From Oscillospiraceae bacterium (GTDB lineage: Bacteria > Bacillota > Clostridia > Oscillospirales > UBA644), in assembly GCA_015067385.1 (NCBI GenBank), contig SVMP01000115.1, positions 1 through 6,846 on the forward strand: DNA of 6,846 bases. Reading direction: 5' to 3'. This document shows positions 1 through 4,810 of this stretch, one piece after another. A model generated the notes under the pieces. The model did not search any database. It was not told where the DNA came from and saw only the letters and a program-made list of their open reading frames with translations. The position numbers and the translations under genes are program-made. Positions within the stretch are counted from its first letter, which is position 1. Each line of letters opens with the position of its first letter.

Positions 1-89
1 ATCAATAATCCGAAGTAAAAAACATAATAAACTACCACTATTATTGAAATCACGATCGGCGCTATCATTTTCTTTTTATGAAAATTCAC
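1..89 (-). CDS. Small membrane protein, N-terminus only (runs off left edge)
   Basis: This is the first 29 codons of a minus-strand gene whose remainder lies outside the window. Reading leftward from a GTG at 89-87 it begins VNFHKKKMIAPIVISII and continues with a Val/Tyr/Phe-rich stretch ending YFGLL. That gives a short basic N-terminus (residues 4-7) followed by a hydrophobic segment from about residue 9, typical of a single- or multi-pass membrane protein with its N-terminus inside. The GTG is chosen because GAGAGG (complement of 97-102) sits 7 bases upstream. An internal ATG at 68-66 is a poorer alternative. The gene is on the same strand as the RHH and SPFH genes and starts about 150 bases after the RHH stop, with the hairpin array between, so it may be the third cistron of that operon. 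From memory, similar short hypothetical membrane proteins are found next to SPFH genes in Clostridia. No function can be assigned. Confidence 0.65.
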   Translation of the reverse strand, partial: MNFHKKKMIAPIVISIIVVVYYVFYFGLL

Positions 90-104
90 TTTATGACCTC
101 TCTT

Positions 105-237
105 TATTTAACTGCGTAGCAATATCGCTCAACGAAGTTGAATATCACTGCGAACCTGTTCGCTATTTAGCTCGGCGTAGTCGAATTTAGCTGACCGTAA
201 GGTCTATTTAGCTCGCAACTCTGTTGCGTATTTAGCT
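105..237. repeat. Array 1: six variable-stem hairpins with conserved linkers
   Basis: Six short inverted repeats lie head to tail with a period of about 17-24 bp. Stems (loop) are TGC/GCA (GTA) at 113-121, CAAC/GTTG (GAA) at 130-140, GCGAAC/GTTCGC (CT) at 150-163, CGGC/GTCG with one G-T pair (GTA) at 173-183, GACC/GGTC (GTAA) at 193-204, and CGCAAC/GTTGCG (TCT) at 214-228. Linkers between them are near-identical: TATTTAGCT at 164-172, 205-213 and 229-237, AATTTAGCT at 184-192, AATATCACT at 141-149, ATATCGCT at 122-129, and a degenerate TATTTAACT at 105-113. Every stem differs in sequence yet pairs with itself, so structure rather than sequence is preserved. The array ends two bases from the RHH stop codon and lies between two same-strand genes. 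I do not recognise a named repeat family. Confidence 0.85.
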
Positions 238-239
238 GT

Positions 240-446
240 TTACTCAATATCCAACTCCGGCGGAACATCGATCTCATCGGAGACATATTTGCCGTTCTTT
301 TTGCGTTGACGGACGCATTCCGTAAGCAGATATTCGATCTGACCGTTGAGAGACCGAAAATCGTCCTCTGCCCAGGCGGCAAGGGCGTTGTAGAGTTTCG
401 GAGACAGGCGGAGAGGGACCTGCTTTTTTGTCTGATTATCAGCCAT
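240..446 (-). CDS. Arc-like ribbon-helix-helix DNA-binding protein
   Basis: A 68-residue protein with the ribbon-helix-helix pattern. A short strand (about 8-15, KQVPLRLS) would pair with its partner in the dimer and enter the DNA major groove. Helix A is about 17-31 and helix B about 35-50, separated by RSLNGQI, which matches the RS-N--I turn of the Arc repressor. The tail (54-68) is acidic and Pro-containing and probably lies outside the fold. RHH proteins are usually dimeric repressors or antitoxins. No toxin gene is adjacent, so a local transcription regulator is the better guess. Its ATG lies one base after the SPFH stop (TGA-T-ATG) and has no Shine-Dalgarno sequence upstream, so translation probably depends on ribosomes finishing SPFH. 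A natural target is the 19-bp palindrome over the SPFH promoter, but this is inference. Confidence 0.85.
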   Translation of the reverse strand: MADNQTKKQVPLRLSPKLYNALAAWAEDDFRSLNGQIEYLLTECVRQRKKNGKYVSDEIDVPPELDIE

Positions 447-447
447 A

Positions 448-1473
448 TCAATAGAGGTTGCCGGAATTTACGACGGGCTGAGCATCGCGGTTTCCGCAGA
501 GAACAACGAGAAGATTGGAGACCATAGCCGCTTTTCTTTCTTCATCGAGGTTTACGACGTTCTTTTCGTTAAGTCTGTCGAGAGCCATTTCGACCATGCC
601 GACAGCGCCGTCAACGATCATTTTTCTTGCGTCGATAATAGCGGACGCCTGCTGACGTTGAAGCATAACAGCGGCAATTTCGGGAGCATATGCGAGGTAT
701 GTGATGCGAGCTTCGATGATCTCAAGGCCTGCTTCATCAACTCTTGACTGAATTTCGTCCTTGATCCTTGCCGCAACGATCTCGCTCGATCCGCGGAGAC
801 TTCCGTCGTCGGCAACACCGTCGCCTGTTGTGTCAACGTTGGGAGCAACGTCGTAAGGATAAAGGCGGACTACGTTACGCAGCGCGCTGTCACACTGCAA
901 AGAGAGGTATTCTTTATAGTTATCAACGTTGAAAACAGCCTTTGCGGTGTCTGTAACACGCCACATTACCGCGATACCGATCTCAACGGGGTTACCGAGG
1001 CAGTCGTTGATCTTCTGGCGGTTATTGTTAAGAGTCATTATTTTAAGAGAGATCTTTTTGCTGGGCATTTCGACCGAAACACCTTCGCCCGATGCCGATG
1101 CTACGGGGATACTGCCGACTTTAACATCTCCGCTCTGATTGAGCTTCGTTCTTGCCGCAGGGTTAAAGCCTGTCGCAAAGGGGTTGACGAAATAGAAGCC
1201 GTCTTCCTTGATAGTACCGATATATTTACCGAAAAGGGTAAGGACGAGCGCTTCCTGAGGTTTGAGAATACGTAAGCCGCAAAGCGGTATCCAGCCGAGG
1301 CAAACGATAAGGAGGGATACGATAAGAGTGATGACATAAACAGCAGAGCTGTCGCCGCTGTCGAGATGAATTCCGCTGAAAATTATGCCCGCTATGCCGA
1401 CGATAAGCAAAAGGATCGTTAAAAGCATAACAGCCATGCCGTTCTTTTTAGTCGTTAAAATTTTTTCTTCCAT
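448..1473 (-). CDS. SPFH/band-7 domain membrane protein
   Basis: A 341-residue membrane protein with two N-terminal hydrophobic segments (about 12-34 and 44-66) followed by a band-7/SPFH domain (about 70-285). The domain includes the GKYIGTIKEDGFYFVNPF entry motif at 82-99, and the stretch AYAPEIAAVMLQRQQASAII at 261-280 marks the end of the domain and the start of a helical tail. SPFH proteins (stomatin, flotillin, HflK/C relatives) form ring- or cage-like assemblies on membranes and often hold proteases or other partners in place; the specific partner here is unknown. Residues 212-224 form a Gly/Asp-rich loop (VDTTGDGVADD) resembling a calcium-binding loop. The start is supported by AAAGGA (complement of 1482-1487) 8 bases upstream and a consensus-like promoter further up. 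The gene heads an operon with the RHH gene, one base apart, and possibly the small membrane protein at the left edge. Confidence 0.9.
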   Translation of the reverse strand: MEEKILTTKKNGMAVMLLTILLLIVGIAGIIFSGIHLDSGDSSAVYVITLIVSLLIVCLGWIPLCGLRILKPQEALVLTLFGKYIGTIKEDGFYFVNPFATGFNPAARTKLNQSGDVKVGSIPVASASGEGVSVEMPSKKISLKIMTLNNNRQKINDCLGNPVEIGIAVMWRVTDTAKAVFNVDNYKEYLSLQCDSALRNVVRLYPYDVAPNVDTTGDGVADDGSLRGSSEIVAARIKDEIQSRVDEAGLEIIEARITYLAYAPEIAAVMLQRQQASAIIDARKMIVDGAVGMVEMALDRLNEKNVVNLDEERKAAMVSNLLVVLCGNRDAQPVVNSGNLY

Positions 1474-1510
1474 GATGATTTTCCTTTCGATGTTTTGTTG
1501 CTAATCTTTT

Positions 1511-1529
1511 TGATATCATAATGATATCA
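1511..1529. promoter_or_regulatory. 19-bp perfect palindrome, candidate operator
   Basis: TGATATCAT-A-ATGATATCA is a perfect inverted repeat of 9+1+9 bases. It can also be read as two copies of the 8-bp palindrome TGATATCA (1511-1518 and 1522-1529) 11 bp apart, about one helical turn. It covers the -10 hexamer of the SPFH promoter, where a bound protein would block RNA polymerase. Tandem 8-bp palindromes recall the met boxes bound by the RHH repressor MetJ, so the RHH protein of this operon is the leading candidate. Binding itself is inferred. Confidence 0.6.
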
Positions 1530-1549
1530 CATTTTATCGGGTTTGTCAA
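1521..1549 (-). promoter_or_regulatory. Promoter of the SPFH-RHH operon
   Basis: On the minus strand a perfect -35 box TTGACA (complement of 1544-1549) is followed after exactly 17 bp by TATCAT (complement of 1521-1526), five of six matches to the sigma-A -10 consensus. Transcription should start near 1514, giving a leader of about 40 bases before the SPFH ATG. The -10 lies inside the palindrome at 1511-1529. Confidence 0.75.
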
Positions 1550-1572
1550 GAGGGGAGGAGAAAAAAATTTTA

Positions 1573-1640
1573 AGCTGAATACGGCAGAACCGAGCTAAAT
1601 AGCGAACAAGTTCGCAGCTAAATTACTTCGTAGCTGAAAT
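1573..1640. repeat. Array 2: three variable-stem hairpins, inverted relative to array 1
   Basis: This is the same repeat type as array 1 but in the opposite orientation. Hairpins are CGG/CCG (loop CAGAA) at 1582-1592, GCGAAC/GTTCGC (loop AA) at 1602-1615, and TAC/GTA (loop TTC) at 1624-1632. Linkers are AGCTGAATA (1573-1581), AGCTAAATA (1593-1601), AGCTAAATT (1616-1624) and AGCTGAAAT (1632-1640), the reverse complements of the array 1 linker TATTTAGCT and variants. Positions 1590-1615 are the reverse complement of 150-175 with a single mismatch in 26 bases, in the hairpin loop. The array lies just upstream of the SPFH promoter in the divergent intergenic region. Confidence 0.8.
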
Positions 1641-1828
1641 GTAAAAATACGGATGAAAAAAGGAGCTATACCACATATTCACAAAAAATGCAAGGAGTTT
1701 TTGTTGTCGGACAACATTTTTTACAGCGAAAAAATGTAAAACCGAATAAAGACGGAAAGATCGAAACTTACTGATTTTTTTAAATTTCGACAAGAAGCGT
1801 TATAATTCTTAACAATTTGCAAATACTC
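1641..1828. other. Non-coding, AT-rich part of the SPFH/prs intergenic region
   Basis: The divergent gap between the SPFH and prs genes is 457 bases (1474-1930). It holds, in order, the SPFH leader, promoter and palindrome, hairpin array 2, this AT-rich stretch, and the prs promoter and leader. Within this stretch I see a hairpin followed by a T run at 1702-1722, an overlapping A/T stem (1714-1722 with 1729-1737), an isolated TATAAT at 1801-1806 without a good -35, and a 10-bp palindrome ATTTGCAAAT at 1815-1824 just above the prs -35. No convincing ORF is present on either strand and no riboswitch fold is recognised. Confidence 0.6.
1702..1722 (+). terminator. Weak terminator-like hairpin upstream of prs
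   Basis: TGTTGT (1702-1707) pairs with ACAACA (1711-1716) around a CGG loop and is followed by six T (1717-1722), the shape of a short intrinsic terminator on the plus strand. The stem is only 6 bp and there is no plus-strand gene upstream to terminate. It may insulate prs from stray transcription, act on a longer prs leader made from an unseen upstream promoter, or be chance. Confidence 0.3.
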
Positions 1829-1857
1829 TTGATTTTTGCAGTTTAATATATTATAAT
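1829..1857 (+). promoter_or_regulatory. Promoter of prs
   Basis: TTGATT (1829-1834) and a perfect TATAAT (1852-1857) are separated by 17 bp, fitting a sigma-A promoter with a start near 1864 and an untranslated leader of about 67 bases. The surrounding DNA is strongly AT-rich, which favours opening. A 10-bp palindrome ATTTGCAAAT (1815-1824) lies immediately upstream of the -35 and could be a regulator site, though none is recognised. Confidence 0.65.
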
Positions 1858-1930
1858 AAAATATACTATATTAAAAAATAAACAATATAAAACATAAAAG
1901 AGAAGGAAAATAAATCGGAGGTAACAGTAA

Positions 1931-3112
1931 ATGGACGTTCAGCCTATTTCAATGTTCGATTTTCAGAACAACTATTCCCCTATAGGAATCATCGCAATGG
2001 AGAGTGCTCGTGAGCTTGCAAAGCTTATTGACGAGCATCTTATGTCCTGGTATTACGAAAAGAATCCCGAAGCAAGAAACAACGAAAACGCAAGAAAATC
2101 CCTTATACTCAAATCTTCCTGCCCCAGATTCAACACAGGCGACGCAAAGGCTGTTCTTGGCGAAACAGTAAGAGGTTACGATATTTACATCGTTACCGAC
2201 GTAGGAAACTATAACTGCACATACACAATGTACGGCAAAGAAGTCATGATGTCTCCCGACGAGCATTATGCCGACCTTAAGCGTGTTATCTCCGCAATCA
2301 GCGGTAAAGCGCTCAGGATCACTGTAATCATGCCCACTCTTTACGGCGGCAGACAGCACAAGAGAAGCTCCAGAGAATCTCTTGACGCAGCTCATGCACT
2401 TCAGGAGCTTCAGGCAATGGGTGTTTCCAACATCCTCACTTTCGACGCGCATGACCCCAGAGTTCAGAACGCAACTCCTCTTATGGGCTTTGACAACGCT
2501 ATGCCCAACTATCAGGTACTCAAAGCGCTTTTCAAAAAAGTACCCGATCTCAAGATAGACAAAGAGCACCTCATGATCGTTTCTCCCGACGAAGGTGCAA
2601 TGAACAGAAACATTTTCTATTCTTCCATCATGGGTCTCGATCTCGGTATGTTCTACAAACGCCGTGACTTTACACGTCTTGTAAACGGACGTAACCCGAT
2701 CGTTGCTCACGAATATCTCGGTGACTCCATCGAAGGCAAAGATATTTTCGTTGCCGACGACATCGTAGCATCCGGCGACTCACTTCTCAGCCTTGCATAC
2801 GACCTTAAAAAAGAAGGCGCAAAGAGAATTTATCTTTCTGCTACATACGCTCTCTTCACAGAAGGCATCGAAAGATTCCACAAGGCATATGCAGACGGTA
2901 TGTTCGACGGTCTTTTAGCGACCAACCTTACATATCAGAGCCCCGAAATGCTCAGCGCACCCTGGTTTATCAATGTTGACGTTTCGAAGTATGTTGCATA
3001 CTTTATTCTCGCATCTCATCAGAACCGTTCCGTAACCACCATACTCAACTCTCACGACAAGATCCAGAAGCTTCTTGAGCAGTACAAAAGCAGTCAGAAA
3101 GAAAACAACTGA
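1931..3112 (+). CDS. prs: Ribose-phosphate pyrophosphokinase (long divergent form)
   Basis: The predicted reaction converts ribose-5-phosphate and ATP to PRPP and AMP, feeding purine, pyrimidine, NAD, histidine and tryptophan synthesis. Family landmarks occur in order: RGYDIYIV (81-88); the flexible catalytic loop region MPTLYGGRQHKRSSRES (134-150, compare YARQDRK-RSREP in ordinary Prs); FDAHDPRVQ (171-179) with the conserved His174; VSPDEGAMNR (217-226); and the PRPP-binding loop VADDIVASGDS (274-284). At 393 residues it is about 75 longer than the usual ~315, with extra sequence at about 38-70 between the first strand and RGYD, smaller insertions and a basic/polar C-terminal extension. Ordinary Prs has a DDIIDTAGT-type loop, so the ASGDS version is unusual and regulation may differ. 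GGAGG at 1917-1921 lies 9 bases before the ATG. It is probably the first gene of an operon with the nucleotidase, whose ATG follows its tandem TGA TAA stops. Confidence 0.9.
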   Translation: MDVQPISMFDFQNNYSPIGIIAMESARELAKLIDEHLMSWYYEKNPEARNNENARKSLILKSSCPRFNTGDAKAVLGETVRGYDIYIVTDVGNYNCTYTMYGKEVMMSPDEHYADLKRVISAISGKALRITVIMPTLYGGRQHKRSSRESLDAAHALQELQAMGVSNILTFDAHDPRVQNATPLMGFDNAMPNYQVLKALFKKVPDLKIDKEHLMIVSPDEGAMNRNIFYSSIMGLDLGMFYKRRDFTRLVNGRNPIVAHEYLGDSIEGKDIFVADDIVASGDSLLSLAYDLKKEGAKRIYLSATYALFTEGIERFHKAYADGMFDGLLATNLTYQSPEMLSAPWFINVDVSKYVAYFILASHQNRSVTTILNSHDKIQKLLEQYKSSQKENN

Positions 3113-3115
3113 TAA

Positions 3116-3685
3116 ATGCACACATTTTTCGCTGTAATAAACAGAATGAAATATATCACACGGTGGGGGCTTATGCGAAATGTTGAAAAGGAGAACATCC
3201 AACAGCATTCGCATGAGACCGCCGTGTTGGCGCATGCTCTTGCGCTGATAGCAAACGAACGGTTCGCAGCTGATGTTAACGCAGAACGTGCAGCTGTTCT
3301 TGCAATATATCACGATGCTTCGGAGATAGTTACGGGAGATATGCCGACGCCTATAAAGTACGGTTCTCCGACTCTTCGGAAAAGCTATGCTCAGATAGAG
3401 GAGCAGGCAAAGAAAATTCTAATAAAGCGTCTGCCCGAATATCTTCAGCCGCAGTATGAAAAGATCCTCGATTCCGAATCTGCGCCCGAATGGCCTTACG
3501 TTAAAGCGGCGGACACTCTTTCGGCATACATTAAATGCGTAAGCGAGATAAATGCAGGAAACAGAGAATTTATAACGGCAGAAAAGAAGCTTTACAAGAA
3601 GCTTGAAGAAAATCCTCTTCCCGCCTTAAAGATCTTCATGGAAGAATTTTTGCCGGCTTATTCTCAGACGCTTGACGATCAATAA
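3116..3685 (+). CDS. yfbR: YfbR-type HD-domain 5'-deoxynucleotidase
   Basis: The predicted enzyme is a cytoplasmic, metal-dependent phosphohydrolase that removes phosphate from deoxynucleoside 5'-monophosphates. The 189-residue product aligns from end to end with E. coli YfbR (199 aa). It keeps the R16-W17 pair and MRNV, the first metal His in ENIQQHS (H31, with H33 nearby), the HD pair in YHDASE (H66-D67), GDMPTPIKY (74-82, D75) and the distal Asp in VKAADTLSAYIK (D133). All residues expected for HD-domain metal and substrate binding are present. The start at 3116 matches the E. coli N-terminus, and there is no strong Shine-Dalgarno sequence. The ATG directly follows the TGA TAA of prs, so translation is probably coupled. 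With prs it suggests a nucleotide-balance operon, ended by the terminator at 3706-3737. Confidence 0.92.
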   Translation: MHTFFAVINRMKYITRWGLMRNVEKENIQQHSHETAVLAHALALIANERFAADVNAERAAVLAIYHDASEIVTGDMPTPIKYGSPTLRKSYAQIEEQAKKILIKRLPEYLQPQYEKILDSESAPEWPYVKAADTLSAYIKCVSEINAGNREFITAEKKLYKKLEENPLPALKIFMEEFLPAYSQTLDDQ

Positions 3686-3705
3686 ATCATCATAAAAAAC
3701 CGCAG

Positions 3706-3737
3706 AAAAAAACTCCGAATTATGTTCGGAGTTTTTT
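3706..3737. terminator. Bidirectional intrinsic terminator between convergent operons
   Basis: ACTCCGAA (3712-3719) pairs perfectly with TTCGGAGT (3725-3732) around loop TTATG. Six A precede the stem (3706-3711) and T residues follow (3732-3737). Read on the plus strand it ends prs-yfbR about 20 bases after the yfbR stop. Read on the minus strand it ends the LytTR operon about 65 bases after the DUF3021-like stop. Confidence 0.9.
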
Positions 3738-3802
3738 GGTAACTAAAACAATTAAAAAAGGAGGAAAAGTGAAAAAAATTTATGAAAAGATGAGGAATAT
3801 GT

Positions 3803-4234
3803 TTAATTATCATCGTTATTCTCGTTATATCGACGGAGAATATCGTTGAGTTTATCGGCTTTTTTCTTATCTGTCCAGGAAAGATAGATCGTTGCGGGGA
3901 CTGCGGCGATAAGGCAGCCGATTATGCCGTAAATAAGAACGGGGAGGGTATCGACGATACCCATGAGCCACGAAGAACCCATAAGGGCAGCGATGAATAC
4001 GATGAAGAAAAAGATGCGTTTTAAGAGCAGTTTTTCACGGAACACGGGGATCCAGTCGAAGATGGAATCGATAGCCGTAAGGATAACGGAAAACACAACT
4101 GCCCACCAGAGCATCGTAAAATCTTTCTGAGGAAGAATACGGTCGAGAACGAGGATAGGGACCGTCATTATGCCGATAAGGAAAAAGAGAGTGCGTAAAA
4201 AGAGTCTGAGTTTTTGTAAAATATTCTTTTTCAT
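3803..4234 (-). CDS. DUF3021-like four-helix membrane protein
   Basis: A 143-residue protein with four hydrophobic segments (about 11-30, 38-57, 71-93 and 97-118), a basic N-terminus (KKNILQKLR) and a charged cytoplasmic tail (121-143, rich in Lys then Asn/Asp). Length, topology and position immediately after a LytTR gene fit the DUF3021 family, although the assignment rests on these features rather than a search. In LytTR regulatory systems such as HdrRM and BrsRM of Streptococcus mutans, the partner membrane protein holds the regulator inactive until a signal arrives, so a sensor/inhibitor role is inferred here. The ATG lies 3 bases after the LytTR stop, and its ribosome site GGAGG (complement of 4245-4249) is inside the end of the LytTR gene, 10 bases upstream. 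The operon probably ends at the terminator at 3706-3737. Confidence 0.75.
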   Translation of the reverse strand: MKKNILQKLRLFLRTLFFLIGIMTVPILVLDRILPQKDFTMLWWAVVFSVILTAIDSIFDWIPVFREKLLLKRIFFFIVFIAALMGSSWLMGIVDTLPVLIYGIIGCLIAAVPATIYLSWTDKKKADKLNDILRRYNENNDDN

Positions 4235-4237
4235 ATC

Positions 4238-4684
4238 TCAATTGCCTCCGACACCGAGTTTTTCACGAATTGCGGCTACATATTGCCGTGAAATGATGAT
4301 TTTTTCTTTATTGACAAGCTGAGCGATAAGTCTTCCGTTAGTTTCGGTCTGGATGCTGGCGACTTTGCGGAGATTAACTATAAAACTTTTGCTTACTCTG
4401 ACAAAAGACGAATTGCTGAATTTTTCCTCGACCTCATAAAGACGGAGGTTTGTTTCATAAACGTCATCGGCGGTGTAGAAAAAGAGTTTATTGTCTGTTG
4501 TTTCAAAATAAAAAACATCCGAAAGACTGATAAAATACGTTGCATTGTCTTTTTTTCCGCTTATGGTGTTTGCAAAAAGTCGGATAGAAGCTATGAGCTT
4601 TTCAAGTTCGGGATCCACGGCGCTGCATCTGACGGTGATCTCAGGTTCTTTAAAGCTGTCGCTTTGTTCGATAATGATCTTCAA
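4238..4684 (-). CDS. LytTR-domain transcription regulator
   Basis: A 148-residue regulator with a C-terminal LytTR DNA-binding domain (about 45-145). Visible landmarks are ISLSDVFYFET (52-62), the LYEVEEKF segment (82-89), SSFVRVSKSFIVNLRKV (92-108), which is the most conserved stretch of the family, and IIISRQYVAAIREKLG (129-144). The N-terminal ~45 residues are not a response-regulator receiver domain, so phosphorylation by a histidine kinase is unlikely; control by the adjacent membrane protein is the better model. Translation starts at a TTG (4684-4682), supported by AGGAGG (complement of 4692-4697) 7 bases upstream; no ATG fits this frame. The promoter at 4714-4742 and direct repeats at 4754-4784 lie just upstream, suggesting self-regulation. 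The family is firmly recognised; the target genes are unknown. Confidence 0.9.
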   Translation of the reverse strand: MKIIIEQSDSFKEPEITVRCSAVDPELEKLIASIRLFANTISGKKDNATYFISLSDVFYFETTDNKLFFYTADDVYETNLRLYEVEEKFSNSSFVRVSKSFIVNLRKVASIQTETNGRLIAQLVNKEKIIISRQYVAAIREKLGVGGN

Positions 4685-4713
4685 TGCCGTGCCTCCTGTG
4701 TTGTTGTAAATAA

Positions 4714-4742
4714 ATTATAAACCATAATTGTTTTTTCGTCAA
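4714..4742 (-). promoter_or_regulatory. Promoter of the LytTR-DUF3021 operon
   Basis: On the minus strand TTGACG (complement of 4737-4742, five of six consensus bases) and a perfect TATAAT (complement of 4714-4719) are separated by exactly 17 bp. The start would be near 4707, leaving a leader of about 22 bases before the TTG start codon with AGGAGG inside it. Confidence 0.8.
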
Positions 4743-4745
4743 CCC

Positions 4746-4774
4746 CTGATAAAGTAAGTTGCATTTTAGATAAT
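4746..4774 (+). promoter_or_regulatory. Possible promoter of the nuclease-helicase gene
   Basis: CTGATA (4746-4751, four of six) and GATAAT (4769-4774, five of six) are 17 bp apart on the plus strand, placing a start near 4781, about 30 bases before the ATG at 4811. The match is only moderate. If real, the LytTR-type repeats at 4754-4784 overlap it. Confidence 0.4.
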
Positions 4775-4784
4775 GTAAGTTGCA
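4754..4784. promoter_or_regulatory. Candidate LytTR operator: two 10-bp direct repeats
   Basis: GTAAGTTGCA occurs exactly at 4754-4763 and 4775-4784, 21 bp start to start, so both copies face the same side of the helix. LytTR proteins bind paired direct repeats of about 9 bp separated by 12-13 bp, with a consensus of the type [TA][AC][CA]GTTN[AG][TG]. TAAGTTG here matches the first seven positions but not the last two. Relative to the LytTR promoter the repeats lie at about -47 to -77, a usual place for an activator. Confidence 0.6.
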
Positions 4785-4810
4785 AAAATATGATGTAAAG
4801 GAATGATAAA

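Noticed and set aside
105..237. Array read as a CRISPR
   Set aside because: Constant parts are only 8-9 bases and the variable parts are 9-15 base palindromes, not ~30-base unique spacers; no cas genes are nearby.
240..1473. RHH gene as the antitoxin of a toxin-antitoxin pair
   Set aside because: The neighbours are a 341-residue SPFH membrane protein and a small membrane protein start; no recognised toxin fold is encoded next to it.
1801..1806. TATAAT as the prs -10 box
   Set aside because: The base 17 bp upstream is TTTTAA, a poor -35, whereas the pair at 1829-1834/1852-1857 fits consensus and spacing better.
1474..1930. Purine-type riboswitch in the prs leader
   Set aside because: The leader after the best promoter is only ~67 AT-rich bases with no three-way junction or recognisable conserved core.
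1949..2710. Long minus-strand open frame opposite prs
   Set aside because: It is a shadow of prs: the plus-strand protein has clear Prs motifs throughout, while the antisense product is Cys/Val-rich with no family resemblance and no ribosome site.
4682..4684. Alternative ATG start for the LytTR gene
   Set aside because: No in-frame ATG lies near the ribosome site; the TTG has AGGAGG 7 bases upstream and gives a normal LytTR protein length.
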